Shown here in pieces: positions 32,706 to 43,593 of a stretch of DNA of 64,000 nucleotides. The stretch is from NCBI GenBank assembly GCA_013178415.1, contig JABLXA010000003.1:126815-190814 (forward strand), read 5' to 3'. Both the position numbers and the translations under genes were made by a program. Numbering within the stretch: the stretch's first letter is position 1; each line of letters begins with the position of its first letter. The notes under the pieces are model-generated. The model was not told the origin of the DNA. It did not search any database and was given only the letters and a program-made list of their open reading frames with translations. The stretch comes from Bacillota bacterium (GTDB lineage Bacteria > Bacillota > SHA-98 > Ch115).

Positions 32706-33843
32706 CACCTATTGTTACGGGTAGAACTAATTTCCTCTTGCCCCTCAAAATGTCGAGATTTATCACATGGCCTATGCCTGCAGATTCTATCTCCTTTGTG
32801 AGAGCGCTTATATCACGCAACTCTTTCTCATTAACGCCTATCAAGATGTCACCTTTTCTGATTCCGGAGACGTCAGCGGGGCTTCCCATCGCCACGCTCA
32901 GCACCACAAGTCCATGATCTATTGGAAGGTCATATTCCTTGACATCATCCGGCGTTATTGTCCAAAGCTCAACCCCTATCCATGGTCGCCTGACTTTCCC
33001 ATGGGCCAAGATTTCCTCTGCGACATGACGCGCCATATTGATGGGGATTGCAAATCCAATACCTTGAGCTTGCTGGATGATGGCTGTATTTATGCCGATC
33101 ACTTCTCCTCGGGAATTCACCAAAGCTCCCCCGCTATTGCCTGGATTGATGGGGGCATCGGTTTGAATCAGGTTTTCCAGATATATGCCTGCATTCTCGT
33201 CCAAAGGAAGAGATCTCCCCAGGGCGCTGATGACGCCGGCAGTCACCGTATGGTCAAATCCATAAGGGTTTCCTATGGCAACTGCAATTTCGCCTACCTT
33301 TATAGAATCCGAGTTCCCCAACCTGGCAGTCGGCAGGTTTTCTCCATCGATCTTCAAGATCGCGATGTCTGTATAATAATCGCCGCCAACGATCTTCGCA
33401 GGAAATTCGCGACCATCCGTCAGGACCACCCCGATAGTCTTGGCCTTTTCTATCACATGATAATTTGTGAGAATGTGGCCCCGGGGATCGATTATTACCC
33501 CTGACCCTAATCCTTCCTGGCGCTGGATGACTCTTTCAAAAAAGAGGTTGTAGACAATACGTTCTCTGAGCGTGGAGATCTTGACCACAGCAGGACCTAC
33601 TGCCTCTGCAACCCTCGTCACCACTGCTCCAGATGTAAAATCGGAAGCCTCATCTCCCGGGGGAGGAGCCTGCTCTCCCGACGCCCCAGGGGGACCTTGC
33701 CGCTTCAGGATCTCCATGACCTGTCTTTCCAGCAGGTTCGATGAAAATCCAATTACGACAAGCCCCCCTACCAAAGCTCCGATAAGACCCACGATAATAT
33801 AGCCCAGGTATCTTGGCATGCCTTCGCGGCTGGATATCCTCAT
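32695..33843 (-). CDS. htrA: HtrA/DegP-like serine protease with PDZ domain
   Basis: 382 aa envelope protease of family S1C. One N-terminal membrane anchor (GYIIVGLIGALVGGLVVIGF, about 14-33), then the trypsin-like domain with catalytic His129 (LTNYHV), Asp159 (YYTDIAILKI) and Ser237 (NPGNSGGALVN), and one C-terminal PDZ domain (about 290-380, with GSPADVSGIRKGDILIGVNE). Degrades or refolds damaged exported proteins. Placed right after walJ, as in many Firmicutes where htrC/htrA follows the walRK-yycHI-walJ block; walRK are not in this window. Shares its direction with rho and walJ. Confidence 0.93.
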   Translation of the reverse strand: MRISSREGMPRYLGYIIVGLIGALVGGLVVIGFSSNLLERQVMEILKRQGPPGASGEQAPPPGDEASDFTSGAVVTRVAEAVGPAVVKISTLRERIVYNLFFERVIQRQEGLGSGVIIDPRGHILTNYHVIEKAKTIGVVLTDGREFPAKIVGGDYYTDIAILKIDGENLPTARLGNSDSIKVGEIAVAIGNPYGFDHTVTAGVISALGRSLPLDENAGIYLENLIQTDAPINPGNSGGALVNSRGEVIGINTAIIQQAQGIGFAIPINMARHVAEEILAHGKVRRPWIGVELWTITPDDVKEYDLPIDHGLVVLSVAMGSPADVSGIRKGDILIGVNEKELRDISALTKEIESAGIGHVINLDILRGKRKLVLPVTIGEMP

Positions 33844-33871
33844 ATGCAGTCCCTCCTGACCTGCGTCTCGA

Positions 33872-34651
33872 TCATAAGGCTATTGGGGACGTCATCCGAT
33901 GATGATATGTGAGGCCGATCTTGAGATCTTCCCGCGCCGCGACCCCCCTGCGCTTCGTTGCGGCTATCGCTGTGAGGAGAGCGAGCTCAGGCAGATTATT
34001 ATGCTCGCTTATATGGGCCAGGAAGACCTGGCGGGTCCTCGATGTCACCACGGAGCTCAATAGTTCACCTGACTCCTCATTTGAAAGATGCCCCAGGCCT
34101 CCACGGATCCGACGTTTGAGAGGCCACGGATAGTTCCCCGACATTAGCATCCCCACATCATGGTTTGATTCTACGACAAAGAGGTCACAGTCAGTCAAAC
34201 CATCTCTGACCGCCGGGGTTACATGGCCTATGTCTGTGGCAATGCCGATACGAATTCCATGCGCGTTTATACGGAAACCCACCGGATCCGCGGCGTCATG
34301 AGGTATCCCAAAGGGCATTATATCCAGAGCGCCTATGGAGAAAGAAGATCCCAGCGCGGAAAAAGGTCTGATGAGGGGCTCAAGATGGCCGTAGCCATTG
34401 GAAAGCAATGCCCCGGCTGTGCCCTGGGATGCATAGATCGGGATTTCATGTCGGCTGGCGAAACCCGCAAGTCCACTTATGTGATCCGAGTGTTCATGGG
34501 TTATCAGAATCGCATCGGTGTCTTCTGGGTCTACATTCAAGGAAGATAGATCATTTACAAGCGTTTTGTAAGGGATACCCAGATCAATGAGAATCCGGGT
34601 CGGACCGCATGAAACATAGATGGAGTTCCCTGAACTTCCGCTGGCGAGCAC
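33872..34651 (-). CDS. walJ: Metallo-beta-lactamase-fold hydrolase WalJ (YycJ)
   Basis: 259 aa. The MBL motif is ITHEHSDHISGL, with further ligands in GIPHDAADPVGF, DIGHV, ESNHDVGML and the C-terminal LAHISEHNNLPELAL. The start LASGSSGNSIYV is the family hallmark. WalJ/YycJ is linked to coordination of cell division with DNA replication and is usually next to an HtrA protease, as here. GTG start at 34651; no ATG, GTG or TTG lies further up before the TAA that ends rho, and a weak GGGG is upstream. Confidence 0.9.
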   Translation of the reverse strand: MLASGSSGNSIYVSCGPTRILIDLGIPYKTLVNDLSSLNVDPEDTDAILITHEHSDHISGLAGFASRHEIPIYASQGTAGALLSNGYGHLEPLIRPFSALGSSFSIGALDIMPFGIPHDAADPVGFRINAHGIRIGIATDIGHVTPAVRDGLTDCDLFVVESNHDVGMLMSGNYPWPLKRRIRGGLGHLSNEESGELLSSVVTSRTRQVFLAHISEHNNLPELALLTAIAATKRRGVAAREDLKIGLTYHHRMTSPIAL

Positions 34652-34697
34652 TGATATGACTACCCCAAGGTTCTCATCCTCATCCCGATTGGTGTTT

Positions 34698-35987
34698 TTA
34701 TTGACTTATTGCCCTGACATTCTCCGCAAATTGCGATTTTAGTATCAGCTTTCTGAACTCCTCGTTATTTTTTGTGTGCTGCAAGCGGTCAAGGATCAGT
34801 TCCGTCATCTCAGCCACGCCAAGACTGGCAAGAGCCTTTCTGAGAAGCCAGGCCGTCTCCAGCTCTTCTTCTGTAAAGAGGAGTTCCTCTTTGCGGGTTC
34901 CAGATCTATTGATATCAACAGCTGGGAAGATTCTTCGCTCAGCGAGCTTCCTGTCCAGATGCAGCTCCATATTGCCTGTGCCCTTGAATTCCTCATATAT
35001 CACATCATCCATACGGCTACCGGTGTCAATAAGAGCGGTAGCGAGAATAGTCAGGCTCCCGCCCTCCTCGATGTTGCGCGCCGCGCCAAAGAAACGTTTG
35101 GGTTTGTGCAAGGCAGCCGGATCCAGCCCGCCTGACAGGGTCCTGCCGCTGGGGGGCTCCACCAGGTTATATGCCCTCGCCAGCCGCGTGATGCTGTCTA
35201 GAAGGATGACCACATCACGCTTATGTTCTACGAGCCTCTTTGCTCTCTCCAGCACCATTTCGGCCACTCTTATGTGGTTCTCAGCAGGCTGGTCGAAAGT
35301 AGAGCTTGTGACGATACCCTTGACGGATCGCTCCATATCCGTGACTTCCTCCGGCCTCTCATCGACCAGAAGCACAAGGAGCTCAACCTCAGGGTGGTTT
35401 TCAGTGATGGAGTTTGCGATCTTCTTCAGGACAGTAGTCTTGCCTGCTTTGGGTGGGGAGACGATGAGACCACGCTGGCCCTTTCCGAGGGGAGAAATGA
35501 TATCCATAATCCTGGTAGTGATATCATGCGCCGTGGTTTCCATTCTGAGCCTTTGATTCGGATAGATAGGCGTCAGATCCTCAAAATGAAGGCGTTTTCC
35601 CGCGGCCTCGGGATCTTTTGCATTTACTGCCTCAACCCTTAGCAGGGCGAAATATTTCTCGTTATCCTTAGGAGGCCTCACCTGACCTGACACGAGGTCG
35701 CCGGTGCGAAGATTGAACCTCCTGATTTGTGAGGGAGAAACATATATATCATCAGGGCTTGCCGACAGTCCAGCTACACGCAGGAATCCGAACCCATCGG
35801 CCATGATCTCGAGTATACCCTCTCCAAAGAGGAGTCCTTCCTTTTCGGCCTGGACCTTTAAGATCTCAAAGATGAGATCCTTTTTTCTCATCTTGCTATA
35901 CCCGGCTATATCGAGGGCCCGTGCAACCTCATAGAGCTCGGGTATCGTCTTCGCTTCTAATTCAGCAATATTCACTTTTCCTTCCAC
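34698..35987 (-). CDS. rho: Transcription termination factor Rho
   Basis: 429 aa. The order is an N-terminal helix bundle ([20 protein letters not shown]), cold-shock-like RNA-binding domain ([33 protein letters not shown]), then the RecA-like ATPase with Walker [48 protein letters not shown] and [26 protein letters not shown]. Hexameric helicase that ends transcription. GTG start at 35987 with GAGGTGG upstream. Separated from pyrG by ~175 nt without a gene. Confidence 0.97.
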   Translation of the reverse strand: MEGKVNIAELEAKTIPELYEVARALDIAGYSKMRKKDLIFEILKVQAEKEGLLFGEGILEIMADGFGFLRVAGLSASPDDIYVSPSQIRRFNLRTGDLVSGQVRPPKDNEKYFALLRVEAVNAKDPEAAGKRLHFEDLTPIYPNQRLRMETTAHDITTRIMDIISPLGKGQRGLIVSPPKAGKTTVLKKIANSITENHPEVELLVLLVDERPEEVTDMERSVKGIVTSSTFDQPAENHIRVAEMVLERAKRLVEHKRDVVILLDSITRLARAYNLVEPPSGRTLSGGLDPAALHKPKRFFGAARNIEEGGSLTILATALIDTGSRMDDVIYEEFKGTGNMELHLDRKLAERRIFPAVDINRSGTRKEELLFTEEELETAWLLRKALASLGVAEMTELILDRLQHTKNNEEFRKLILKSQFAENVRAISQ

Positions 35988-36161
35988 AATTTATCCACCT
36001 CTGTAATCATAAACTCATATTCAATTCACAGTTGATGCAAAAACAGGGTTTGAAAATAAATCAACCGCAGGGAATCCCGGGACTATAGACCTTTATCAGG
36101 CAGGCCCTGAGCAAAAGGTGTGAATCGGTGAAATCAAGCAGGGACCGCGATATGCATCAGA

Positions 36162-37877
<1,716 letters not shown>

Positions 37878-37886
37878 CTACCCCCA

Positions 37887-37910
37887 GCGCCTCACTATCC
37901 CCTGAGGCGC
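37887..37910 (-). terminator. Hairpin between the YesL-like gene and pyrG
   Basis: GCGCCTCA pairs with TGAGGCGC (8 bp, perfect) around an 8-nt loop, 24 nt past the YesL-like stop. No U-run follows on the minus strand, so this is a hairpin of uncertain strength rather than a classic terminator. Confidence 0.45.
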
Positions 37911-37934
37911 CAGATGGCTTAGATGCGCCGCGTC

Positions 37935-38771
37935 TTACTTGCCGGATCCCGCCGCAGGATCAGAGCCCGTCTCGCCGGTCTCACCCTCAATGGTCCCAAT
38001 AGTCCCGCCCTCGACGCCGGGCTGCGCCTCGGCGGAAATATCAGATCCCTCTTCTCCCGCCCGGTCATCCTCACTCTTTTCCGGAGCGATAAGCCCATAT
38101 TTCTGAAACAAGACCCTCAATGCAGACATTTCCAAAAACGCGATCAACGCCGTAAATATCAACATAAGAGCTGGAGTAAACACGATGCATATACCAAGAA
38201 TGACTAGTGATGCTAAGGCAAGGATTGTGGTGAAAACCAAATTGTCAAGGACAAGCAGCGCGGATCTCTTAAATAGCTTTACGAGGCCCGGGTCCTGCAT
38301 TACAAGGATCGGAAATGTATAATTCGCCATCAAGGCAATGAACAAGAGACCATAGCCCAGCGGAATACCTATTGCTTTCACCCAGGGGTTGCCACTGGAA
38401 AGGAAGAAGATGATGTCGGCCACCAATATCAATATTATTATACCATATACCGCAGCCAGCCCCAACCCTTTGGACCAAAAACGTGAAAGTCCATTCAAGA
38501 AATCCCGGATCCCGACATCTTCATGCTCCAGTATCCTATTCACAGTGTAACAGACGGAAGCGAAGGCCGGAGCTGTCAAAATAAGGCCGCCCACCAGGGC
38601 GATGACCGACATCTTGGCTGGAAGCGAGACAAGGAATGATGCAGCCGTGAACCAAAGAAATGATACCGAACTCAGAATCAATACCGTGCCCATGTAAGCA
38701 TATGCATTCTTAAAAGTCCCAACGATCGTTTTCCATGCCTGCTGGGCCTCCGATCCAACCCGGGAAGGCAC
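37935..38771 (-). CDS. YesL/DUF624-like integral membrane protein
   Basis: About 278 aa. An N-terminal AWKTIVGTFKNAYAYMGTVLIL leads to five or six membrane helices (about 20-225) with the GLILTAPAFASVCYTVNRIL region characteristic of DUF624. A low-complexity acidic/Gly/Thr tail (about 235-278, repeats of GxxG and GETG) follows. Function unknown; YesL family members often neighbour sugar transporters, but here the gene follows argS. The GTG at 38771 sits six bases after GGGGGGA; the track-long ATG frame to 38834 overlaps argS and lacks an RBS. Confidence 0.7.
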   Translation of the reverse strand: MPSRVGSEAQQAWKTIVGTFKNAYAYMGTVLILSSVSFLWFTAASFLVSLPAKMSVIALVGGLILTAPAFASVCYTVNRILEHEDVGIRDFLNGLSRFWSKGLGLAAVYGIIILILVADIIFFLSSGNPWVKAIGIPLGYGLLFIALMANYTFPILVMQDPGLVKLFKRSALLVLDNLVFTTILALASLVILGICIVFTPALMLIFTALIAFLEMSALRVLFQKYGLIAPEKSEDDRAGEEGSDISAEAQPGVEGGTIGTIEGETGETGSDPAAGSGK

Positions 38772-38805
38772 AAACAATCCCCCCTTATCACTCTCATTGT
38801 TGTTT

Positions 38806-40491
38806 TCACATTTTCTCTGGCCTGGAAACTCCAAGGATTCTCAAAGCATTCCCAAGTGCGACCTTGGTGGCCCTTATAAGCGCTAGACGCGCCTGAGTGA
38901 GATCCCGGTTTTCAGAGATAACCCTGCACCTGTTGTAGAAATTATGAAAGATGCCGGCGAGATCCAATGCATATTTGGCTATCCGGTTAGGAGCGCGCTC
39001 CTTCATGGCTGCCACGATTTCATCCGGGAAAAAGCATATGGCCTTAGCCAGGGCTTTCTCCACATCCTCGGTCAATAGATCGAGCCTGCATTTCCTGGCA
39101 GATGGCTGGTCAATGGAAAGAGAGTCTGCCTGCCTCAAAATACTTGCAATCCTCGCGTAAGCATATTGAATGTAATATACAGGATTCTCCTGTGACTCCT
39201 TTTTGGCGAGCTCGATGTCGAAATCAAGGTGGCTGTCTGTGCTGCGGGCGACGAAGAAATATCTCGCGGCATCCTTGCCAACCTCATCTAGTAATTCGTC
39301 CATGGTGATGAATTCTCCTGCTCTCTTTGACATCCTTACTTGCTCTCCACCGGAGTATAGCGTAACTAGCTGAAGTATCAAGACCTCAAACACAGATTCA
39401 GGATACCCCATGGCAATGAGACCTGCTCTGGTCCTTGCCACATACCCATGATGATCAGGACCCCATATGTCGATGATATGTTCAAAACCGCGCTGGAGCT
39501 TATTCCGATGATACGCAAGATCCCTCAAGAGGTATGTGGAGGCGCCATCACTCTTGATGAGCACCCTGTCCTTATCGTCCCCGAATTGGGTGGAACGAAA
39601 CCACGTGGCCCCCTCTGCATCGTAAAGGTATCCATGTTCCTTCAAGTAGTCAAAGACTTGCTGGTCAGCCCCGGCTTCAACAAGGGTCCTCTCGCTAAAC
39701 CAGTTGTCAAATTTTACTCCAAATCTGGAGAGTGAAGCCCGCTGCCAATCAAGGATGGTTTTTAATGCGAACTCCCTGAAGAACGCCTTCTTTTCATCCT
39801 CGGCCATCCGAGAGATGGCATCACCGTGCTCTGACCGGGCAAGCCTGGCAAGATCGGTGATGTATTCGCCTCTGTAGCTTTGTTCAGGAAGTTCCACTTT
39901 TTCGCCCAGCAATTGACGGTACCTGATCTCCAGGGATTCTCCAAGGACATCTACCTGTCTGCCTGCATCGTTTATATAATACTCCCTGGTTATATCAAAG
40001 CCCGTGAAATCAAATAGATTGGCGAGAACGTCACCCACGGCGGCCGCCCTAGCATTCACCACGTTCATGGGACCTGTAGGGTTCGCGCTGACAAATTCAA
40101 TCTGGACTTTCCGGCCCTTCCCGAGATCGGTCCTGCCATAATCATCCCGCTCTTCATCCGCCGCTATTATGGCCTCATGCAACCAACAATCTCGAAGACG
40201 GAAGTTGATGAATCCGGCTCCCGCCACGTCCACCTGTTCTACGTATTGAGAGGGACAGTCCATCAACTTCATCAAGGACTCTGCTATCGATCTCGGCGGT
40301 TTCCTGGCCCTTCGGGATAATAACATGGCGATCGTAGACGCGAGATCCCCATGCCCCGGATCTTTTGGCACCTCAACAGGGATGCCCTCTAAATCAACCT
40401 GGGGCAACTCGGCCGAAGCAGTCCCGCGCTGGATAGCTTGTCCGAGAAGCTGCCGGATATGCTCCCTTACCTTTTCAGCGATATTCGACAC
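38806..40491 (-). CDS. argS: Arginyl-tRNA synthetase
   Basis: 561 aa class I synthetase. N-terminal Add-1 domain, then EFVSANPTGPMNVVNARAA (the HIGH-equivalent region is EFVSANPTGPMNVVNAR, with HIGH replaced by MNVV), YINDAGRQVDVLGESLE, VRMSKRAGEFITMDELLDEV (KMSKS-like RMSKR) and the C-terminal anticodon-binding DALR domain (LDLAGIFHNFYNRCRVI). Attaches arginine to tRNA. The GTG at 40491 has GGAGG at seven nt; the GTG at 40518 overlapping the previous stop is the alternative. Confidence 0.95.
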   Translation of the reverse strand: MSNIAEKVREHIRQLLGQAIQRGTASAELPQVDLEGIPVEVPKDPGHGDLASTIAMLLSRRARKPPRSIAESLMKLMDCPSQYVEQVDVAGAGFINFRLRDCWLHEAIIAADEERDDYGRTDLGKGRKVQIEFVSANPTGPMNVVNARAAAVGDVLANLFDFTGFDITREYYINDAGRQVDVLGESLEIRYRQLLGEKVELPEQSYRGEYITDLARLARSEHGDAISRMAEDEKKAFFREFALKTILDWQRASLSRFGVKFDNWFSERTLVEAGADQQVFDYLKEHGYLYDAEGATWFRSTQFGDDKDRVLIKSDGASTYLLRDLAYHRNKLQRGFEHIIDIWGPDHHGYVARTRAGLIAMGYPESVFEVLILQLVTLYSGGEQVRMSKRAGEFITMDELLDEVGKDAARYFFVARSTDSHLDFDIELAKKESQENPVYYIQYAYARIASILRQADSLSIDQPSARKCRLDLLTEDVEKALAKAICFFPDEIVAAMKERAPNRIAKYALDLAGIFHNFYNRCRVISENRDLTQARLALIRATKVALGNALRILGVSRPEKM

Positions 40492-40517
40492 ATTCTCCCC
40501 TCCATTTTCGCTCCCCA

Positions 40518-41783
40518 CTACACCCCAACTATACTACGTATCTTATCCCCATCTCTCTCTGGCCCCACGGCCGCTATATTCATCCGGTTCATATTCAGGA
40601 CATCCTCGGCCACTCGCTTTACATCAGAAGGGCTCACAGCATCGACTCTTCTGATGATCTCCTCAGTTGAAATCACGCGACCCGTCAAAAGGCTCGACTC
40701 GCCCATGCGGAGGGCCAGGTTGAGGGTATCTTCAAGGCGCAACTGGAGACTTCCCTTATAGAAATCTCTAGCTTTACGAAGTTCCGTCTCAGTTATTCCT
40801 GACGCAGAAATCCTGGAAAGCTCATCTATTATGACTTTTAGGGCCTCTGCAGCCTTTCCAGGATCGACCCCTGCATAAATCTTGAATTGACCGGTATCTA
40901 CGTAATAACTATACAGGGATCCTACCACATAAGCAAGGCCCCTTTTTACTCTTACCTCCTGAAAGAGCCTCGAGCTCATTCCCCATCCCAACGCTACATT
41001 TAGCATTTCGAGGACATAACGGTCTGGATGCAGACGAGGATACCCGACGAATCCGATGGCAAGATTGGTCTGCTTGGTCTGCCTATTCTCAAATGCCACC
41101 CTAGGCTTATCCTGCTGACTTACAGCCTTCTCTGGGGAGGGGATAACCTGCTTTTGCCTGTTGCTGAGCAATTTCCCAACAGAGTCGATGACCTGATCTC
41201 CCTTACACCTCCCGGCGACGCTGACCACCATATTACCGGCTGAATAGAACTTCTCAACATAATCGAGTATCTGCTCCCTGGTCAGGCTCCTTATAACTTC
41301 CTCGCTTCCTGCTATGCTTCTTCCGAAAGGCTGGTCAGGCCACATGATCTGGTCCAGCAGCACGTGCACCCAGTTATCAGGTTTATCGTGCACCATGCGT
41401 ATCTCTTCGATGACCACCCCCCGCTCGCCATCGATGGATTCCTGGAGAAAGAGGGAATTGGCAATCATATCAGAGAGCACGTCTATGCCAAGCTCAAAGT
41501 GTTCAGCTGGCACCTTTACTAAGTAGCATGTTACTTCTCTATTGGTAAATCCATTTATTGATCCGCCGACGCCTTCGATTTCCGCCGAGATATCCTGATT
41601 GCTCTTTCTGCGTTGGGTACCTTTGAATAGCATGTGTTCGATAAAATGGGAAATGCCATTATTGGCTTCAGATTCATATCTGGAGCCTACCCCGACCCAA
41701 ATGCTCACGGCGCAGGACTTCATGAAATCCATCTCTTCGACGACTACGCGAATCCCGTTTTCGAGTGATTGCATCAAGGGCAT
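40518..41783 (-). CDS. M16-family zinc peptidase (processing peptidase-like)
   Basis: 421 aa. Inverted zinc motif HFIEHMLFKG (HxxEH, His46 and His50 with the catalytic Glu49) and a distal Glu in ERGVVIEEIRM. The second half is the inactive M16C lobe (RVAFENRQTKQTNLAIGF, VLEMLNVALGWGMSSRLFQE). Resembles YmxG/MlpA/PqqL peptidases of Firmicutes, often near pnp or dapG; here it neighbours argS and a patatin. Acts probably in the cytoplasm, as no signal peptide is seen. A 21-bp palindrome precedes the gene. Confidence 0.92.
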   Translation of the reverse strand: MPLMQSLENGIRVVVEEMDFMKSCAVSIWVGVGSRYESEANNGISHFIEHMLFKGTQRRKSNQDISAEIEGVGGSINGFTNREVTCYLVKVPAEHFELGIDVLSDMIANSLFLQESIDGERGVVIEEIRMVHDKPDNWVHVLLDQIMWPDQPFGRSIAGSEEVIRSLTREQILDYVEKFYSAGNMVVSVAGRCKGDQVIDSVGKLLSNRQKQVIPSPEKAVSQQDKPRVAFENRQTKQTNLAIGFVGYPRLHPDRYVLEMLNVALGWGMSSRLFQEVRVKRGLAYVVGSLYSYYVDTGQFKIYAGVDPGKAAEALKVIIDELSRISASGITETELRKARDFYKGSLQLRLEDTLNLALRMGESSLLTGRVISTEEIIRRVDAVSPSDVKRVAEDVLNMNRMNIAAVGPERDGDKIRSIVGV

Positions 41784-41814
41784 CTGTGGGAAAGCCTCCC
41801 GTCTATCAACATTG

Positions 41815-41835
41815 TTCCAGCCATAATGGCTGGAA
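41815..41835. promoter_or_regulatory. 21-bp perfect palindrome upstream of the M16 peptidase
   Basis: TTCCAGCCAT-A-ATGGCTGGAA, with ten-base arms and a single central base, lies in the 65-nt gap between the patatin stop and the M16 start. The centre is too tight for a normal terminator loop, so it could be an operator, although an RNA hairpin with a 5-nt loop is possible. No U-run follows. Confidence 0.5.
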
Positions 41836-41848
41836 TCGTACCATCATC

Positions 41849-42835
41849 TTACTTATTCCCGCGCCGCTCCTGCGCTATTCGGAAAACTAGTCCGCTTGAA
41901 GGCGTATCCAAAGGTATGCCCCTGGCCCTCAAAAGATAAAGGATGTCAGGCAAAGCAGCCCTTGCCGCTTCACGTCCCCGTATTATACACTCCGGTATGC
42001 GGTCAAAATCCGTAAGGCCTACGTCGTAGATCTCTGGGTGAATTACAATGTCAGCATACTGGCGTAGCCGGATCTCTGCGAGTTCCCGCCCCATGATGTC
42101 AACGGACTGGGTAACGACCTCGAGTATGTTGTCCACGGGCTCCTTTCGCTTACCTGCATAGCCTAGATCTACTGCGATGACGGTCCCTACCCCCATACGC
42201 CGCAGGATCTCAGCAGGCACTATATCCTTGACTCCACCATCAACCAGAGTCCTTCCATGAACACTTATGGGCAAAAATACCCCCGGAATCGTGGAGCTGG
42301 CCTGGGCCGCCCTTGATACAGGGATATCTGTTATGAAAACGGAATTCGGAGGTTTTTCCGCAGGAATCATTGTTTCGCTAGTAAAAAACACCGTCTCCCC
42401 GGAATTTATGTCAGTCGCTACTAAAGCGCACGGAATGTCGAGTTGGCTGAAATACTTGCCGCAGCTCGCCTGTGACAACCTATGTTCCAGGGGACCCAAA
42501 TCAAGAAAGCCGATGGGCACATCATTAAAACCATTGCCAGAGATCCCCAATGAATCACGTAACACCTTGAGTATCATTCGGATGAGGGTCCTTGGGCTGA
42601 CCTTGAGACGTACAAGATCATTCACGGCGACTTTCGTCGCCATTTCCTCCATGCGGTCAGGATCGACGCCGGCCGCATAGAGACCGGCCACGATACTGCC
42701 TGCGCTGGTGCCTGAAATCACGTGGATTGGGACCCCAGCATCCCTGAAAACCTGCAGAATGCCAATATGGGCTGCCCCTCTGAGACCTCCACCCCCAAGA
42801 GCCAGTCCGAGCGTCGGTCCCTTGACGCCAAGCAT
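41849..42835 (-). CDS. Patatin-like phospholipase (RssA family)
   Basis: About 328 aa. Oxyanion loop LALGGGGLRGAAHIGIL, nucleophile elbow GTSAG (VISGTSAGSIVAGLYAAG), and catalytic Asp in LVDGGVKDIVPAE. This is the Ser-Asp dyad of patatin phospholipases/lysophospholipases. There is no signal peptide. ATG at 42835 with GGGGGGA at five nt upstream; the frame reaching 42856 is not supported. It is the last gene read from the V-ATPase direction, 46 nt after ntpD. Confidence 0.9.
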   Translation of the reverse strand: MLGVKGPTLGLALGGGGLRGAAHIGILQVFRDAGVPIHVISGTSAGSIVAGLYAAGVDPDRMEEMATKVAVNDLVRLKVSPRTLIRMILKVLRDSLGISGNGFNDVPIGFLDLGPLEHRLSQASCGKYFSQLDIPCALVATDINSGETVFFTSETMIPAEKPPNSVFITDIPVSRAAQASSTIPGVFLPISVHGRTLVDGGVKDIVPAEILRRMGVGTVIAVDLGYAGKRKEPVDNILEVVTQSVDIMGRELAEIRLRQYADIVIHPEIYDVGLTDFDRIPECIIRGREAARAALPDILYLLRARGIPLDTPSSGLVFRIAQERRGNK

Positions 42836-42902
42836 GCAAATCCCCCCGCACGTCATTATATTTACTTGCGGTTCTCCTGGTGAACGCCTGGATCGACTGG
42901 AC

Positions 42903-43544
42903 TTATGCCCCCTCGGCTCGCACGATATCTTTGAGCTTCATCAGCCTAGTTATATTACCTCTTTCCATCTCATCGAGTTTCATTGTAATATATCGCACTG
43001 TTTCAGATAGACGTGGTATGAGGACATATTCAAGAGCGTTGACGCGTCTCCTGGTTTTCTCGATTTCGTCGGCCAGCATCTCACAGCTCTTCTCCACCAT
43101 GGCGAGCTCTACCATTCGAGGCAAGATCTGCGACAAAATACTGGAGGCCTGATCCAAATCACTGGCCGTAGTGACCAGGCCATAGGGATAGGCCTCCACA
43201 CCAGCAGCGTCAGGAGAGGATTGCCACCTGAAGTCAGGGACACGCACGCTCATTATGGGAACCAACTTCACCGAAAGCTCCACAGATGTAGACTGAGACA
43301 TCAATGCCTCCTCTGCCGCTTCCCGGCTCATATTCATTTGGGCCATGACAAAACTTCTGGATGCCAGAGAAAGCTCATGTTCCACATCATCTCGAAGTGC
43401 CTTCGCCTTTTTGATCAACTCCATGAACTTCTTCATGAGTTCATCTCTTTTATCCTTCAGCAGCTTGTGCCCCCGGACAGCCATCGCAAGCCGTTTCCTG
43501 GTCCTCAAGAGCTGCATCCTTGTGGCGTTAACCCTGATTTCCAT
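42903..43544 (-). CDS. ntpD: V-type ATPase subunit D (central stalk)
   Basis: 213 aa. Long N- and C-terminal coiled coils bracket a short middle: NATRMQLLRTRKRLAMAVRGHKLLKDKRDEL at the start and EIEKTRRRVNALEYVLIPRLSETVRYI near the end, the two signature stretches of subunit D. It forms the rotating shaft with subunit F. Last gene of the operon ntpFIKECGABD (Enterococcus hirae naming). Confidence 0.95.
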   Translation of the reverse strand: MEIRVNATRMQLLRTRKRLAMAVRGHKLLKDKRDELMKKFMELIKKAKALRDDVEHELSLASRSFVMAQMNMSREAAEEALMSQSTSVELSVKLVPIMSVRVPDFRWQSSPDAAGVEAYPYGLVTTASDLDQASSILSQILPRMVELAMVEKSCEMLADEIEKTRRRVNALEYVLIPRLSETVRYITMKLDEMERGNITRLMKLKDIVRAEGA

Positions 43545-43593
43545 GTTATTTCGACCTCTCTTGGGTTTGTTCAGCTCCTATTGAATATCCGTC

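Noticed and set aside
34774-35556. 260-aa plus-strand ORF
   Set aside because: Antisense to rho, no RBS, no recognisable domain.
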